Of a DNA stretch of 64,000 bases, positions 16,196 to 25,092 are shown piece after piece; the first letter of the stretch is position 1, and the number at the start of each line of letters is the position of its first letter. Under the pieces are notes generated by a model. That model saw nothing but the letters and a program-made list of their open reading frames with translations, had not been told where the DNA came from and did not search any database. Both the position numbers and the translations under genes were made by a program. The stretch lies in NCBI RefSeq assembly GCF_003217515.1, contig NZ_QJSX01000006.1:185989-249988 (forward strand). The letters run 5' to 3'. Source of the DNA: Deinococcus yavapaiensis KR-236. Lineage in GTDB: Bacteria; Deinococcota; Deinococci; Deinococcales; Deinococcaceae.

Positions 16196-17260
16196 ATGAC
16201 GCCTACAACTTCTTTGACCATCGAAACGTTCGATCCGAAAACGGCGTCGCGCGACACTTGGCGTGCCTACCACGCTTTCGCCGACCGGGTGCGTGCCGAA
16301 GTGCTTCCCGACGATCCCGCGACGCCTCCCGCGACGCGCGAACGCCTCATGTCGACGCATCCCGTGCATCACCGCCCTCACTACTGGCTGGCGCGGCGCG
16401 GCGACGCCGTCGTCGCGAGCGCCTTCCTGGGATTTTCCACGCTGGAGACGAACCGTCACTTGTGCGACATCGACGTCACCGTCCTCGCCGACGCCAGAGG
16501 GCAAGGCGTCGCGTCCGCGCTGCTGCGCCCCGCCCTCGAAAAGGCGAGGTCGGAAGGCAAGACGCATATCGGCATGTGGACGACCGACCGAATCGGGAGC
16601 GGCGAGGCGTTTTTGACGCGCCTCGGCTTGAACGCGAACTTGCGCCAACTCGTGTCGCGACTCGACCTTTCCACCTTGGACGAGGACTTGCTGCGCGGCT
16701 GGGTGGCGCGCAAGGACGAGCGTGCCGCCGACTTCGACATCGACGTGATCGAAGGCCCCTTGCCCGAGGAACGCCACGCCGAGTACGCGGGCTTGTTCGA
16801 CGTCATGAACACCGCGCCGCGCGGCACGCTGGAAGTCGAGGACGAGCACACGACGCCCGAGCAACTGGGTGAGTGGGAACGCAGCTTCGCCGAAAGCGGC
16901 CGACGGCGCCTCACCGCCGTCGCGATCGAGCGCGCGACGGGTAAGCTCGCGGGCTTCACGATGCTGGTGTGGCTGCCCGAGACGTCCGAGATCGTGCACC
17001 AGTGGGGAACGGGCGTGTGGCCGCAGTACCGCGATCGCGGCTTGGGACGAGTCCTGAAGGCCGAGAACATCCTGCGCCTGCTGGAAGCCAATCCTGGCGC
17101 GCGCTTCGTGCGCACGTCCAACGCGCACGTCAACGCGGCCATGCTGGGCATTAACCGCGCCATGGGATTCAAACCCGAATTCGAAGAAGCGGCTTGGCAG
17201 CTCAAGGTCGAGCAGCTTCAGGCGTACCTGGACGCGAAGACGTTCGCCGTGACCGCTTGA
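16196..17260 (+). CDS. Tandem GNAT-domain acetyltransferase
   Basis: 354 residues from ATG 16196; the frame is open further upstream but without conserved sequence. Two GNAT folds are visible. The first has the acetyl-CoA loop ARGQGVASALL (about residues 100-112). The second has VWPQYRDRGLGRVLKAENI and NAAMLGINRAMGFKP near the C-terminus. This double layout recalls mycothiol synthase and related Deinococcus GNAT proteins. The substrate is unknown. It stands alone, with a convergent metallophosphoesterase downstream. Confidence 0.82.
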   Translation: MTPTTSLTIETFDPKTASRDTWRAYHAFADRVRAEVLPDDPATPPATRERLMSTHPVHHRPHYWLARRGDAVVASAFLGFSTLETNRHLCDIDVTVLADARGQGVASALLRPALEKARSEGKTHIGMWTTDRIGSGEAFLTRLGLNANLRQLVSRLDLSTLDEDLLRGWVARKDERAADFDIDVIEGPLPEERHAEYAGLFDVMNTAPRGTLEVEDEHTTPEQLGEWERSFAESGRRRLTAVAIERATGKLAGFTMLVWLPETSEIVHQWGTGVWPQYRDRGLGRVLKAENILRLLEANPGARFVRTSNAHVNAAMLGINRAMGFKPEFEEAAWQLKVEQLQAYLDAKTFAVTA

Positions 17261-17278
17261 GCTCGTTCGAGCGTACGG

Positions 17279-17923
17279 CTACAGCTCCACGACGCGGTAG
17301 CCGTACGCGTTGACGACGCGCGTGCCTTCCTCCTCGTACTCGACCTTCTTGCCTTCGTACTCGTGGATGTGCCCGTGCACGAAGAGCGTCGGATGGTGGC
17401 GCCGAACGAAGGTCGTGAGGTGCGGGCAGCCGCGATGCGCGAAGTCGCTGCCCGCGTGCGGCCCCATGGGCGGCGCGTGCGTGAGCAGCACGTCGAGGCG
17501 TCGTCCCACTCGGCGGCCAAGCTTCCACAGGCCGTACCGCGCCTCGAGCTCGCCGTACTGGCCGCTGCCGCCCTCGCGGTACCTCGGCACGCCGCCCCAT
17601 CCGGCGATTCGGAGCCCGGCGACGTTCATCACCTTGCGGTCCATGTTGATCACGCCGCGCGGCTCGCGCTTGCCTTCTCCCTCGTTCACGAGCTCGTTCT
17701 CGTGGTTGCCGGGCACGTACAAGACGGGCACCGCCATCTTCGTGGCGACGAACTCGAGATAGTACCCGGGAACGTCACCCGCCACGAGGACGAGGTCGAC
17801 GCTGGGCACTCCTTGCGGAAAGCCTTCGCGGTACACGAACGGATGCACGAAGTCGGCGAGCAAGAGAAGCTTCTTGCGCGCGCCGCTCGATTGTCGTGCC
17901 TCGGCGTCCTTCCGGAAGATCAT
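17279..17923 (-). CDS. Metallophosphoesterase family protein
   Basis: 214 residues from ATG 17923. Calcineurin-like motifs are present: AGDVPG, VPGNHEN, LLTHAPP and GHIHEYEGKK, which supply most of the two-metal site. Motif I, normally DxH, reads LADFVHPF, so Asp and His are separated by two residues. The protein is short and cytoplasmic with no signal peptide. Substrate may be a phosphomonoester, a cyclic nucleotide or nucleic acid. It is convergent with the GNAT gene. Confidence 0.85.
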   Translation of the reverse strand: MIFRKDAEARQSSGARKKLLLLADFVHPFVYREGFPQGVPSVDLVLVAGDVPGYYLEFVATKMAVPVLYVPGNHENELVNEGEGKREPRGVINMDRKVMNVAGLRIAGWGGVPRYREGGSGQYGELEARYGLWKLGRRVGRRLDVLLTHAPPMGPHAGSDFAHRGCPHLTTFVRRHHPTLFVHGHIHEYEGKKVEYEEEGTRVVNAYGYRVVEL

Positions 17924-18000
17924 GAAGTTCGCTCACTATCCCGTGTGAAGCGAACGTCTGACAAGTATTCGTCTGCTCATCTTCGCGGCACGAAGGGCGC

Positions 18001-19524
18001 TCAGTTCGCGCTCACCGCCCGCTCCGCCGCCCAAGCTCGCAAGGCGGCGACGTTCTCGGCGCGTAGCACGGACAAGGGTCGGGTCGCCTTGAACTCGCCG
18101 AGAAGGGTCGCCGTCGAAAGGCGCTCGCCGCTTGCAAAGGCGGCGTACAGCGCCGACACGACCGCCGCTTCCAACTCCGCCCCGCTGAAGCCTTCGGTCG
18201 CGTCCGCCAGCAAATCGAGGTGGATCGCCTTCGCGTCGTGCCCTCGCTTGCGCACCTGAAGCGCCAAGATCGCGCGGCGAGCCTCAAAGTCGGGCAAGTC
18301 CAAGAAGAACACCTCGTCGAAGCGCCCCTTGCGCACGAGTTCGGGCGGCAGGGCCGACACGTCGTTCGCCGTCGCCGCGACGAACACGTCTCCGTCGCGG
18401 TCCTGCAGCCACGACAAAAACGCTCCGAGCATTCGCCGCGAGGCGCCGCCGTCGCTTTCGCCGCCGCTCGCGAAGGCCTTCTCGATTTCGTCGATCCACA
18501 GCACGACGGGCGCCGTGCGTTGCGCGGTCCGAATCGCCTCGCGGAAGTTGCGCTCCGTCTCCCCGACGTACTTGTCGAACAACCGTCCCGCGTCGAGCCG
18601 CAAAAGCGGCAAGCCCCACGCGGCGGCGATCGCTTTGGCCGTGAGGCTCTTGCCGACCCCGGGAACGCCCAGCAGCAGCACTCCTTTCGGAAAGGGCAAC
18701 CCGAACGCCCGGGCTTCCCGTGGCCGCTCGAACAACTGCGCGCGGCGCGTCAGCCACGCCTTGAGCGTCGTGAGGCCCGCCACGTCGGCGAGGTCGAGGT
18801 CGGGCGTCATGAATTCCAGCAAGCCGTCCTTCGCGACGACTTCGCGCTTGGCGAGCATCACGCGCGCCACGTCGGCCGCGCACAGCTTTCCGTCTTCCAA
18901 GATCACGCGCGCCACGACCCGCTCCGCTTCCGTGAAGCTCAAGCCGCGCAAGTTCGCCACGAGTCGCGCTCGGTCCGCTTCGCTCAGCGTGTCCTCCAAG
19001 CGCATCGTCCTCGACAGCTCCCGGAAGGTGCGGTCCACGAGTTCGCCGAGTTCGGTCGTGCCCGGTCCCGGCAGGTTGGCGCGCGCCGTGTACGGCAGCA
19101 GCGTCTTCGGCAACGCCACGTCGTCGCCGAGCAGTACCACCGCCGCCGAGGACTTCGAGAAGGCCGCCACCACCTCGTGCAGCTTCGCTTGCACGAGCGG
19201 CTCTTCGAGCAGGCGGCCTGCGCCCTCCACGACGTACAAGGCGGGACGGTCGTTGCCGCGCATGAAGTCCAGCGCGCCTTCCAGCGTGGTCGTGCCGTAC
19301 ACGCCGCTTCCCTCGCTGCCCGCGCGCCGCATCGCGACGGGACCGCGCGCGGCGCTCGCCAAACCGCGCGCGAGGCTCCACGTCATCATCGGCATCGCCT
19401 CGCCGTCGGCGAGCGCCTGAAGCAACGTGAACGTACGCTCCTCGTGCGGCGCGTCCAGCACGATCGCGCCGTACCGGGCGCGAACGAGAAGCTTGAGTTC
19501 GCGCAAGGCGTCCGAGAGGGTCAT
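18001..19524 (-). CDS. AAA ATPase, Ycf46-like
   Basis: 507 residues from ATG 19524. The first 240 residues form a non-catalytic AAA-like N-terminal half (ALYVVEGAGRLLEEP, AAVVLLGDDVALPKTLLPY). The second half is a canonical AAA module: Walker A GVPGVGKSLTAKAIA, Walker B VVLWIDEIEKAF, sensor ATANDVSALPPELVRKGRFDE with arginine fingers, and FSGAELEAAVVSAL. The layout matches Ycf46-type proteins of cyanobacteria and plastids, whose exact clients are largely unknown. It is followed by the AAA-unrelated metallophosphoesterase on the same strand, 77 nt away. Confidence 0.86.
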   Translation of the reverse strand: MTLSDALRELKLLVRARYGAIVLDAPHEERTFTLLQALADGEAMPMMTWSLARGLASAARGPVAMRRAGSEGSGVYGTTTLEGALDFMRGNDRPALYVVEGAGRLLEEPLVQAKLHEVVAAFSKSSAAVVLLGDDVALPKTLLPYTARANLPGPGTTELGELVDRTFRELSRTMRLEDTLSEADRARLVANLRGLSFTEAERVVARVILEDGKLCAADVARVMLAKREVVAKDGLLEFMTPDLDLADVAGLTTLKAWLTRRAQLFERPREARAFGLPFPKGVLLLGVPGVGKSLTAKAIAAAWGLPLLRLDAGRLFDKYVGETERNFREAIRTAQRTAPVVLWIDEIEKAFASGGESDGGASRRMLGAFLSWLQDRDGDVFVAATANDVSALPPELVRKGRFDEVFFLDLPDFEARRAILALQVRKRGHDAKAIHLDLLADATEGFSGAELEAAVVSALYAAFASGERLSTATLLGEFKATRPLSVLRAENVAALRAWAAERAVSAN

Positions 19525-19556
19525 ATCGTTTCTACGAGCTTACCCTCACGAGTGTT

Positions 19557-20081
19557 TCAGGATTCTTTCTCGTACTTCGCCTTGTGCTCGGCCATGAGGC
19601 GTCGGTACGTCTCGTTCGAGCGCGCCTCGTCCCACTTCGCCTTGAAGATGCGCGCGGACGCCGCCTTCACCGGGTCTTCCGGCGACTTTGGCAACTCCGC
19701 GCGTCCATGCGCGCCGCTGCGCCCTTTCAAGTCGTCGGGTACCGACCCGTCGTACTTCTTGCCGCCTTTGTGGTTCGCGTAGCGGCGAGAGCGCGTGTAG
19801 CCCATCTGCAGGAATTTGCGGGCCATGTCGGCACCCACGAAGTCGCCCGCGTCCAAGTACGCGAGGAACATCGCGTGGATCTTCTCGGCGCTTTCGCGCG
19901 CCACTTCGGGCGTCGCGAACTTCCAGTGCGGCAAGAGCTCGCGTTTGTACGGCTGCACCAGCAGCACGCCCTGCTCTCCGACGCCCACTCGGTAGAGATC
20001 GGGACGCTCACGCAAGTCGAGGTGGCGGTAGTCGAGCGAGTAGTCGAATCCGCTGCGACGTTTTCCGAGCAAAGGAGGCAC
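19557..20081 (-). CDS. DUF4385 family protein
   Basis: 174 residues from GTG 20081. The conserved core is unmistakable: FDYSLDYRHLDLRERPDLYRVG, GEQGVLLVQPYK, LPHWKF and DFVGADMARKFLQMGYTRSRRYANHKGG. No biochemical function is established for the family. The C-terminal 40 residues are charged and mostly helical. It lies directly downstream of a dispersed palindromic repeat and 87 nt after dps on the same strand. Confidence 0.9.
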   Translation of the reverse strand: MPPLLGKRRSGFDYSLDYRHLDLRERPDLYRVGVGEQGVLLVQPYKRELLPHWKFATPEVARESAEKIHAMFLAYLDAGDFVGADMARKFLQMGYTRSRRYANHKGGKKYDGSVPDDLKGRSGAHGRAELPKSPEDPVKAASARIFKAKWDEARSNETYRRLMAEHKAKYEKES

Positions 20082-20082
20082 G

Positions 20083-20121
20083 CCTCACCCCCGGCCCCTC
20101 TCCCGTTCAGGGAGAGGGGCG
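20083..20121. repeat. Dispersed palindromic repeat of the CTCACCCCC...GAGAGGGG type
   Basis: A perfect 11-bp hairpin (20094-20104 with 20110-20120, loop GTTCA) preceded by CTCACCCCCG. Translated on the plus strand it reads LTPGPSPVQGEG, the familiar signature of a repeat family scattered through many bacterial genomes. Only one copy is in this window. Confidence 0.6.
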
Positions 20122-20167
20122 GAAGAAAGGCCGATGTGCATCAGGATTCCTCGCGTCAGCAGAGCGT

Positions 20168-20857
20168 TCAGTCCATCTTGTCGTCGTCGAGCAGGGCGGC
20201 GAGCATCCAGCGGTGCTTGTCGTGGATCAGCAGCGTCGCGTTGTACAAATCGGCCGTGACGGGATCGTCGGCGTCGTCGGCCTTCTTGGAGTCGTCGCGC
20301 AAGGAGCGCGTGACGAGCGTGTGATCGTCGACGAGTTGCTGCAGTTGCGCGCGCGCGTCGTGAATGGTGTCGGTCGGGACGCGGATGGGGCTGTAACGAT
20401 CGACTTCGGCGGGCGCGGCGACGGGCGAGCCGCCGAGCATCACGAGGCGCTCGGCGATCACGTCGATCGTCGGGAAGATCTCGGCGGCCATCTCGTCGTA
20501 CGTTTCGTGCAGCGTGTGGAAGGTGCGGCCGCGAATGTCCCAGTGGAACTTCTTGAACTTGAGGTACAAGGAGATCGTCGTGGCGAGATTGCGCTGAAGC
20601 GTCTCGGCGATCGTGCCGAACTCTTCCTCGGCGAGGTACGAGTGGTCGATGAGCTTCGCGTGGGCGTCGCCTCGGTCGTGGGCAGCGTCGGTGTGCGTGC
20701 CTTCGCCGGAGCGCATCTCGGCGGTGTCGTTCACGTCGTTCGAGACGGCGCTCGCGGTCATCGTGCCCGATTCGTCCATGACAGGAGCCTCGGTTCCGGC
20801 GGCCTTACGCTTGCGAGAGGGCTTGGGTTCGGCAGTTCCGGCATTGCGCTTCGTCAT
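20168..20857 (-). CDS. dps: Dps-family DNA-binding ferritin-like protein with N-terminal extension
   Basis: 229 residues from ATG 20857; an earlier ATG at 20893 adds 12 poorly supported residues. The ferritin-like core has the Dps ferroxidase ligands in order: FHWDIRGRTFHTLHETYDEM and IDVIAER. About 80 residues precede the core and include a lysine/arginine-rich stretch (KPSRKRKAAG), comparable to the extended N-terminus of D. radiodurans Dps1, which binds DNA and metal. It stores iron and shields DNA from Fenton chemistry as a dodecamer. Overall fit to stress physiology of the genus is good. Confidence 0.92.
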   Translation of the reverse strand: MTKRNAGTAEPKPSRKRKAAGTEAPVMDESGTMTASAVSNDVNDTAEMRSGEGTHTDAAHDRGDAHAKLIDHSYLAEEEFGTIAETLQRNLATTISLYLKFKKFHWDIRGRTFHTLHETYDEMAAEIFPTIDVIAERLVMLGGSPVAAPAEVDRYSPIRVPTDTIHDARAQLQQLVDDHTLVTRSLRDDSKKADDADDPVTADLYNATLLIHDKHRWMLAALLDDDKMD

Positions 20858-20869
20858 GCCCTCACCGTA
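20858..20869 (-). promoter_or_regulatory. -10-like element upstream of dps
   Basis: On the minus strand TACGGT (plus 20864-20869) precedes the ATG at 20857 by 6 nt. The same bases include GGTGAGG, which could instead serve the ribosome. Confidence 0.35.
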
Positions 20870-20935
20870 CGCGTTGGGCGCGTCTCGTCTCATGACGACG
20901 GCATGAGTCGGGCCTTGAGCAGGTCTTACGAAGGT

Positions 20936-21835
20936 CTAGAGAGCGTGCCAGAGCCAACGATTACCTTCGACGCGACTTGCAGCTTCGCCTCGCTCGACGA
21001 GTTCCACGAGGTGTGCGCTGACGACGCTGCGGTTCAAGACGACGGCGCCGGGATTCGTCATCGTCACGCCGAGGTCGTCGCACACCCGAGCGAGAATCTC
21101 GTCGATCGTTCGGGCCGTGGTGGCCGCGCGCTTCACGGCGCTCGTGGTGCGCTCGAACGCCGCGAGGTTCGCCGCGACCAAGCCCGCCAAGTCCTCGGTG
21201 GGCTCGCCGTGCCCGGGCAGCACCACGCGCACGCCTTCGAGGCCGCCGAGCTTGCGCGCACTTTCCTTTTGCAAGGCGCTGTCCATGCAAAACGTCAACG
21301 GATGCTTCGTCAAACTGTCGGGTCCGAACAGCGCGTCGGACGCGAACAGCACGTCTCCAACGCGCACGGCGAACATGAGGCTCGCGTGTCCCGCCACCTC
21401 GATGAGCTCTAAGGTGACGCCCGCGATCTTCACGAGACCCGGCTCGGGCGCGAGGCGCGCGTTGCTCGCCTTGGCCATCAAGAACTTGCCGCGAAGCTCT
21501 TGAGGAGGTCTCGCTCCGAAGAGGTAGATTGGCTCCAAGATCGGCGTTCGCAGAATCGCTTCCTCCAGCGGTGGCGCGAACACCTTGAGGTCCTCGAATT
21601 TGCTCTCCAGGAAAGCGTTGCCTCCGTAGTGATCGGCGTGGCTGTGCGTCGAGAGGATCGCCGAGAGGGTGAGGCCGCGCGCCGTGATCGCCTTGAGGAG
21701 CTTTTTCGCGTGGGATTCGTCGAGGCCCGAGTCGATCAGCAAGGCGGCGCCTCGACCGTCCTCGATCACGAGTTGATTGACCGCGCCCGGAAAGTAATGC
21801 ACTCCGGGCGCCAGCGTGACGAGTTCGTTCGCCAT
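20936..21835 (-). CDS. MBL-fold metallohydrolase
   Basis: 299 residues from ATG 21835. The metallo-beta-lactamase signature STHSHADHYGGN gives the zinc ligands, followed by VAGHASLMFAV, FASDALFG and VLPGHGEP. After the catalytic domain there is a 60-residue helical tail (ARTIDEILARVCDDLG) like the winged-helix tail of LACTB2-type hydrolases. Substrate unknown. On the minus strand TAAAGT stands 5 nt before the ATG, compatible with a leaderless transcript. Confidence 0.88.
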   Translation of the reverse strand: MANELVTLAPGVHYFPGAVNQLVIEDGRGAALLIDSGLDESHAKKLLKAITARGLTLSAILSTHSHADHYGGNAFLESKFEDLKVFAPPLEEAILRTPILEPIYLFGARPPQELRGKFLMAKASNARLAPEPGLVKIAGVTLELIEVAGHASLMFAVRVGDVLFASDALFGPDSLTKHPLTFCMDSALQKESARKLGGLEGVRVVLPGHGEPTEDLAGLVAANLAAFERTTSAVKRAATTARTIDEILARVCDDLGVTMTNPGAVVLNRSVVSAHLVELVERGEAASRVEGNRWLWHAL

Positions 21836-22094
21836 GCGTCACTTTACCGAGCCAACGTGGCTGGCGCGCTTGTCGACCGGCGTGTATCAAGTGGCCTTCG
21901 CCGGCCTCGGGCGCAACGAGGCGGGCGGTCACGTGCAGGTCACGGCGTACGGAAGCGGAGCGAATTACTGCAAGGCCGGCAGTTGGACCTCAGCGGCGGG
22001 CGCCGCGAACAACAACTTCACGGCGAGCGTTTTATGCTTCACCGCCGACGGTGCTGCCAGCGACAGCATGTTCGACATTCAGGGCAGGTGGTGA
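21834..22094 (+). pseudogene. C-terminal fragment of a secreted repeat protein
   Basis: The readable part begins near TGVYQVAFAGLGRNEAGGHVQVTAYGSGANYCKAGSW and continues ASVLCFTADGAASDSMFDIQGRW to the stop at 22094. This pattern (VxFAGLG, VTAYG, CK, W, CF, D) recurs in secreted Deinococcus proteins built from such units. No signal peptide or upstream homologous sequence exists, because the MBL gene starts immediately on the other strand. It is best read as a truncated leftover, and its ATG overlaps the MBL start codon. Confidence 0.55.
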
Positions 22095-22120
22095 CGAATC
22101 GCTCCTGACACAAAAGCCTC

Positions 22121-22160
22121 CGGGAAGAGGAACGAGCTCAACTGCTCGTTCCTCTTCCCG
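22121..22160. terminator. Long perfect hairpin before the MoxR gene
   Basis: A 17-bp perfect stem (22121-22137 with 22144-22160) with a 6-nt loop. A short T-run follows only in the minus direction (GGCTTTTG). Probably a terminator isolating the MoxR-VWA operon. Confidence 0.6.
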
Positions 22161-22278
22161 CTTCACTTCCGCCTGAAGGCACATTCCCCTCTTCCCGTCG
22201 CGTGCTAGCGTTTTGAAAGCGATTCCCCACGCTTCGGATTATTCTCGCCGCCTCAGACACCCCATTTTCGGAGGATGC

Positions 22279-23721
22279 ATGTCACAAGCCAATACCCTCG
22301 GCGAACTGCTCTCGTTGCCTCAGTACGCCGATCGCAAACCCTTCGACGGCCGGAACCGCACGGTTCAGGACGAAGTGCGCGCCAACCTCGTTCGCAAAAT
22401 CAAAAACGGAGAAGAACTTTTCCCGGGCATCGTCGGCTTCGAGGAGACGGTCATTCCGCAACTCGTGAACGCCCTTCTCGCGCGTCAGAACTTCATCTTG
22501 TTGGGTCTGCGCGGCCAAGCCAAGAGCCGTATCCTGCGCGCCATCACCACCTTGCTCGACGAGACGGTGCCCGCCATGGCGGGCAACGAGATGAACGACG
22601 ATCCGCTCAATCCCATCTCGGCCGAAGGCAAGGCGATGCTCGAAACGCATGGTCACGACTTGCCCATTCGCTGGATCGATCGGCAGGATCGTTACGTCGA
22701 GAAGCTCGCGACGCCGGACGTGACGGTCGCCGACCTCATCGGGGACGTCGATCCGATCAAGGCGGCCCGGCTCGGCACCGCGCTGGGTGACGTGCGCTCC
22801 ATGCACTTCGGCTTGCTGCCGCGTGCGAACCGAGGCATCTTCGCCGTGAACGAGCTCGCCGACCTCGCGCCGAAAGTGCAAGTGGCGCTCTTCAACATCC
22901 TGCAAGAAGGCGACGTTCAAATCAAAGGCTACCCGATTCGACTCGAACTCGACGTGATGCTCGTCTTCTCGGCGAACCCCGAGGACTACACGGCGCGCGG
23001 CAAGATCGTCACGCCGCTCAAGGACCGCATCGGCAGCGAGATTCGCACGCACTACCCGAAGACCGTCGAGCTCGGCATGGACATCACCGCGCAAGAAGCG
23101 TACCGCGACGACGTGGTGACGATTCCGTCGTTCGTGGCGGAACTCATCGAGGAGATCGCCTTTCAAGCGCGCGAAGACAACCGCGTCGACAAGCTTTCCG
23201 GCGTGTCGCAACGCCTTCCGATTTCCCTCATGGAGCTTTCCAGCGCGAACGCCGAGCAACGGGCCCTGAGAAGCGGTGACGAACCTGTCGTGCGCGTCGC
23301 CGACCTCTACGCGGGCTTGCCCGCCATCACCGGCAAGCTCGAATTGGAGTACGAGGGCGAGCTCAAGGGCGCCGAGAACATCGCCAAGGAGATCATTCGC
23401 AAAGCGGCCGGAGCGGTCTACGCGCGCCGATTCGCGTCCGCTTCCACGGAGGACATCGAGAAGTGGTTCGAGGACGGCAACGTCTTCCGCTTTCCGCAGG
23501 AAGGTGACGCGGGCGCCGCGATGAAAGAAGCGCGCCGCGTGCCGGGCTTGATGCAGTTCGCCGCCGAACTCGGCGAAGGCTCTTCGGACGCGCACCGCGT
23601 CTCTGCCGCCGAATTCATTCTCGAAGGCTTGTACGGCCGCAAGAAGCTTTCTCGCGCCGAGGAAACGTACGCCGCCGCCGAGAAGGAAACCGTGCGTGGC
23701 CGTGGCGGAAGGTGGAATTGA
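22279..23721 (+). CDS. MoxR/magnesium-chelatase-like AAA+ ATPase
   Basis: 480 residues from ATG 22279, 4 nt after CGGAGGA. The P-loop is GLRGQAKSR, as in Mg-chelatase-like AAA+ proteins, with GIFAVNELADL (Walker B region) and VFSANPEDYTARGKIVTPLKDRIGSEI (sensor 1 and Arg finger). A C-terminal helical domain follows. Such ATPases act as chaperones with a VWA-domain partner, which is the next gene 100 nt away. The client is unknown; related pairs load metals or mature enzymes. Walker-type ATP hydrolysis is expected. Confidence 0.88.
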   Translation: MSQANTLGELLSLPQYADRKPFDGRNRTVQDEVRANLVRKIKNGEELFPGIVGFEETVIPQLVNALLARQNFILLGLRGQAKSRILRAITTLLDETVPAMAGNEMNDDPLNPISAEGKAMLETHGHDLPIRWIDRQDRYVEKLATPDVTVADLIGDVDPIKAARLGTALGDVRSMHFGLLPRANRGIFAVNELADLAPKVQVALFNILQEGDVQIKGYPIRLELDVMLVFSANPEDYTARGKIVTPLKDRIGSEIRTHYPKTVELGMDITAQEAYRDDVVTIPSFVAELIEEIAFQAREDNRVDKLSGVSQRLPISLMELSSANAEQRALRSGDEPVVRVADLYAGLPAITGKLELEYEGELKGAENIAKEIIRKAAGAVYARRFASASTEDIEKWFEDGNVFRFPQEGDAGAAMKEARRVPGLMQFAAELGEGSSDAHRVSAAEFILEGLYGRKKLSRAEETYAAAEKETVRGRGGRWN

Positions 23722-23821
23722 GAGGAGCGAGGCGTGAGAAACGAGAAGTGAGCACCTTCACGCCTGCCGCTTGCCGTGTTCGCTTCTCGTCGCTCGTCGT
23801 CCTTCCTTGAAAGGTGTTTCC

Positions 23822-25036
<1,215 letters not shown>

Positions 25037-25044
25037 CCGCCGAA

Positions 25045-25090
25045 CGAGGCGATGGGCCGTCCCGGCGTGCCGGGACGGCCCATCGCCTCG
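25045..25090. terminator. Bidirectional terminator hairpin
   Basis: Near-perfect 22-bp stem (25045-25066 with 25069-25090) with minimal loop between the convergent VWA and TPR genes; both can use it. Confidence 0.75.
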
Positions 25091-25092
25091 TG

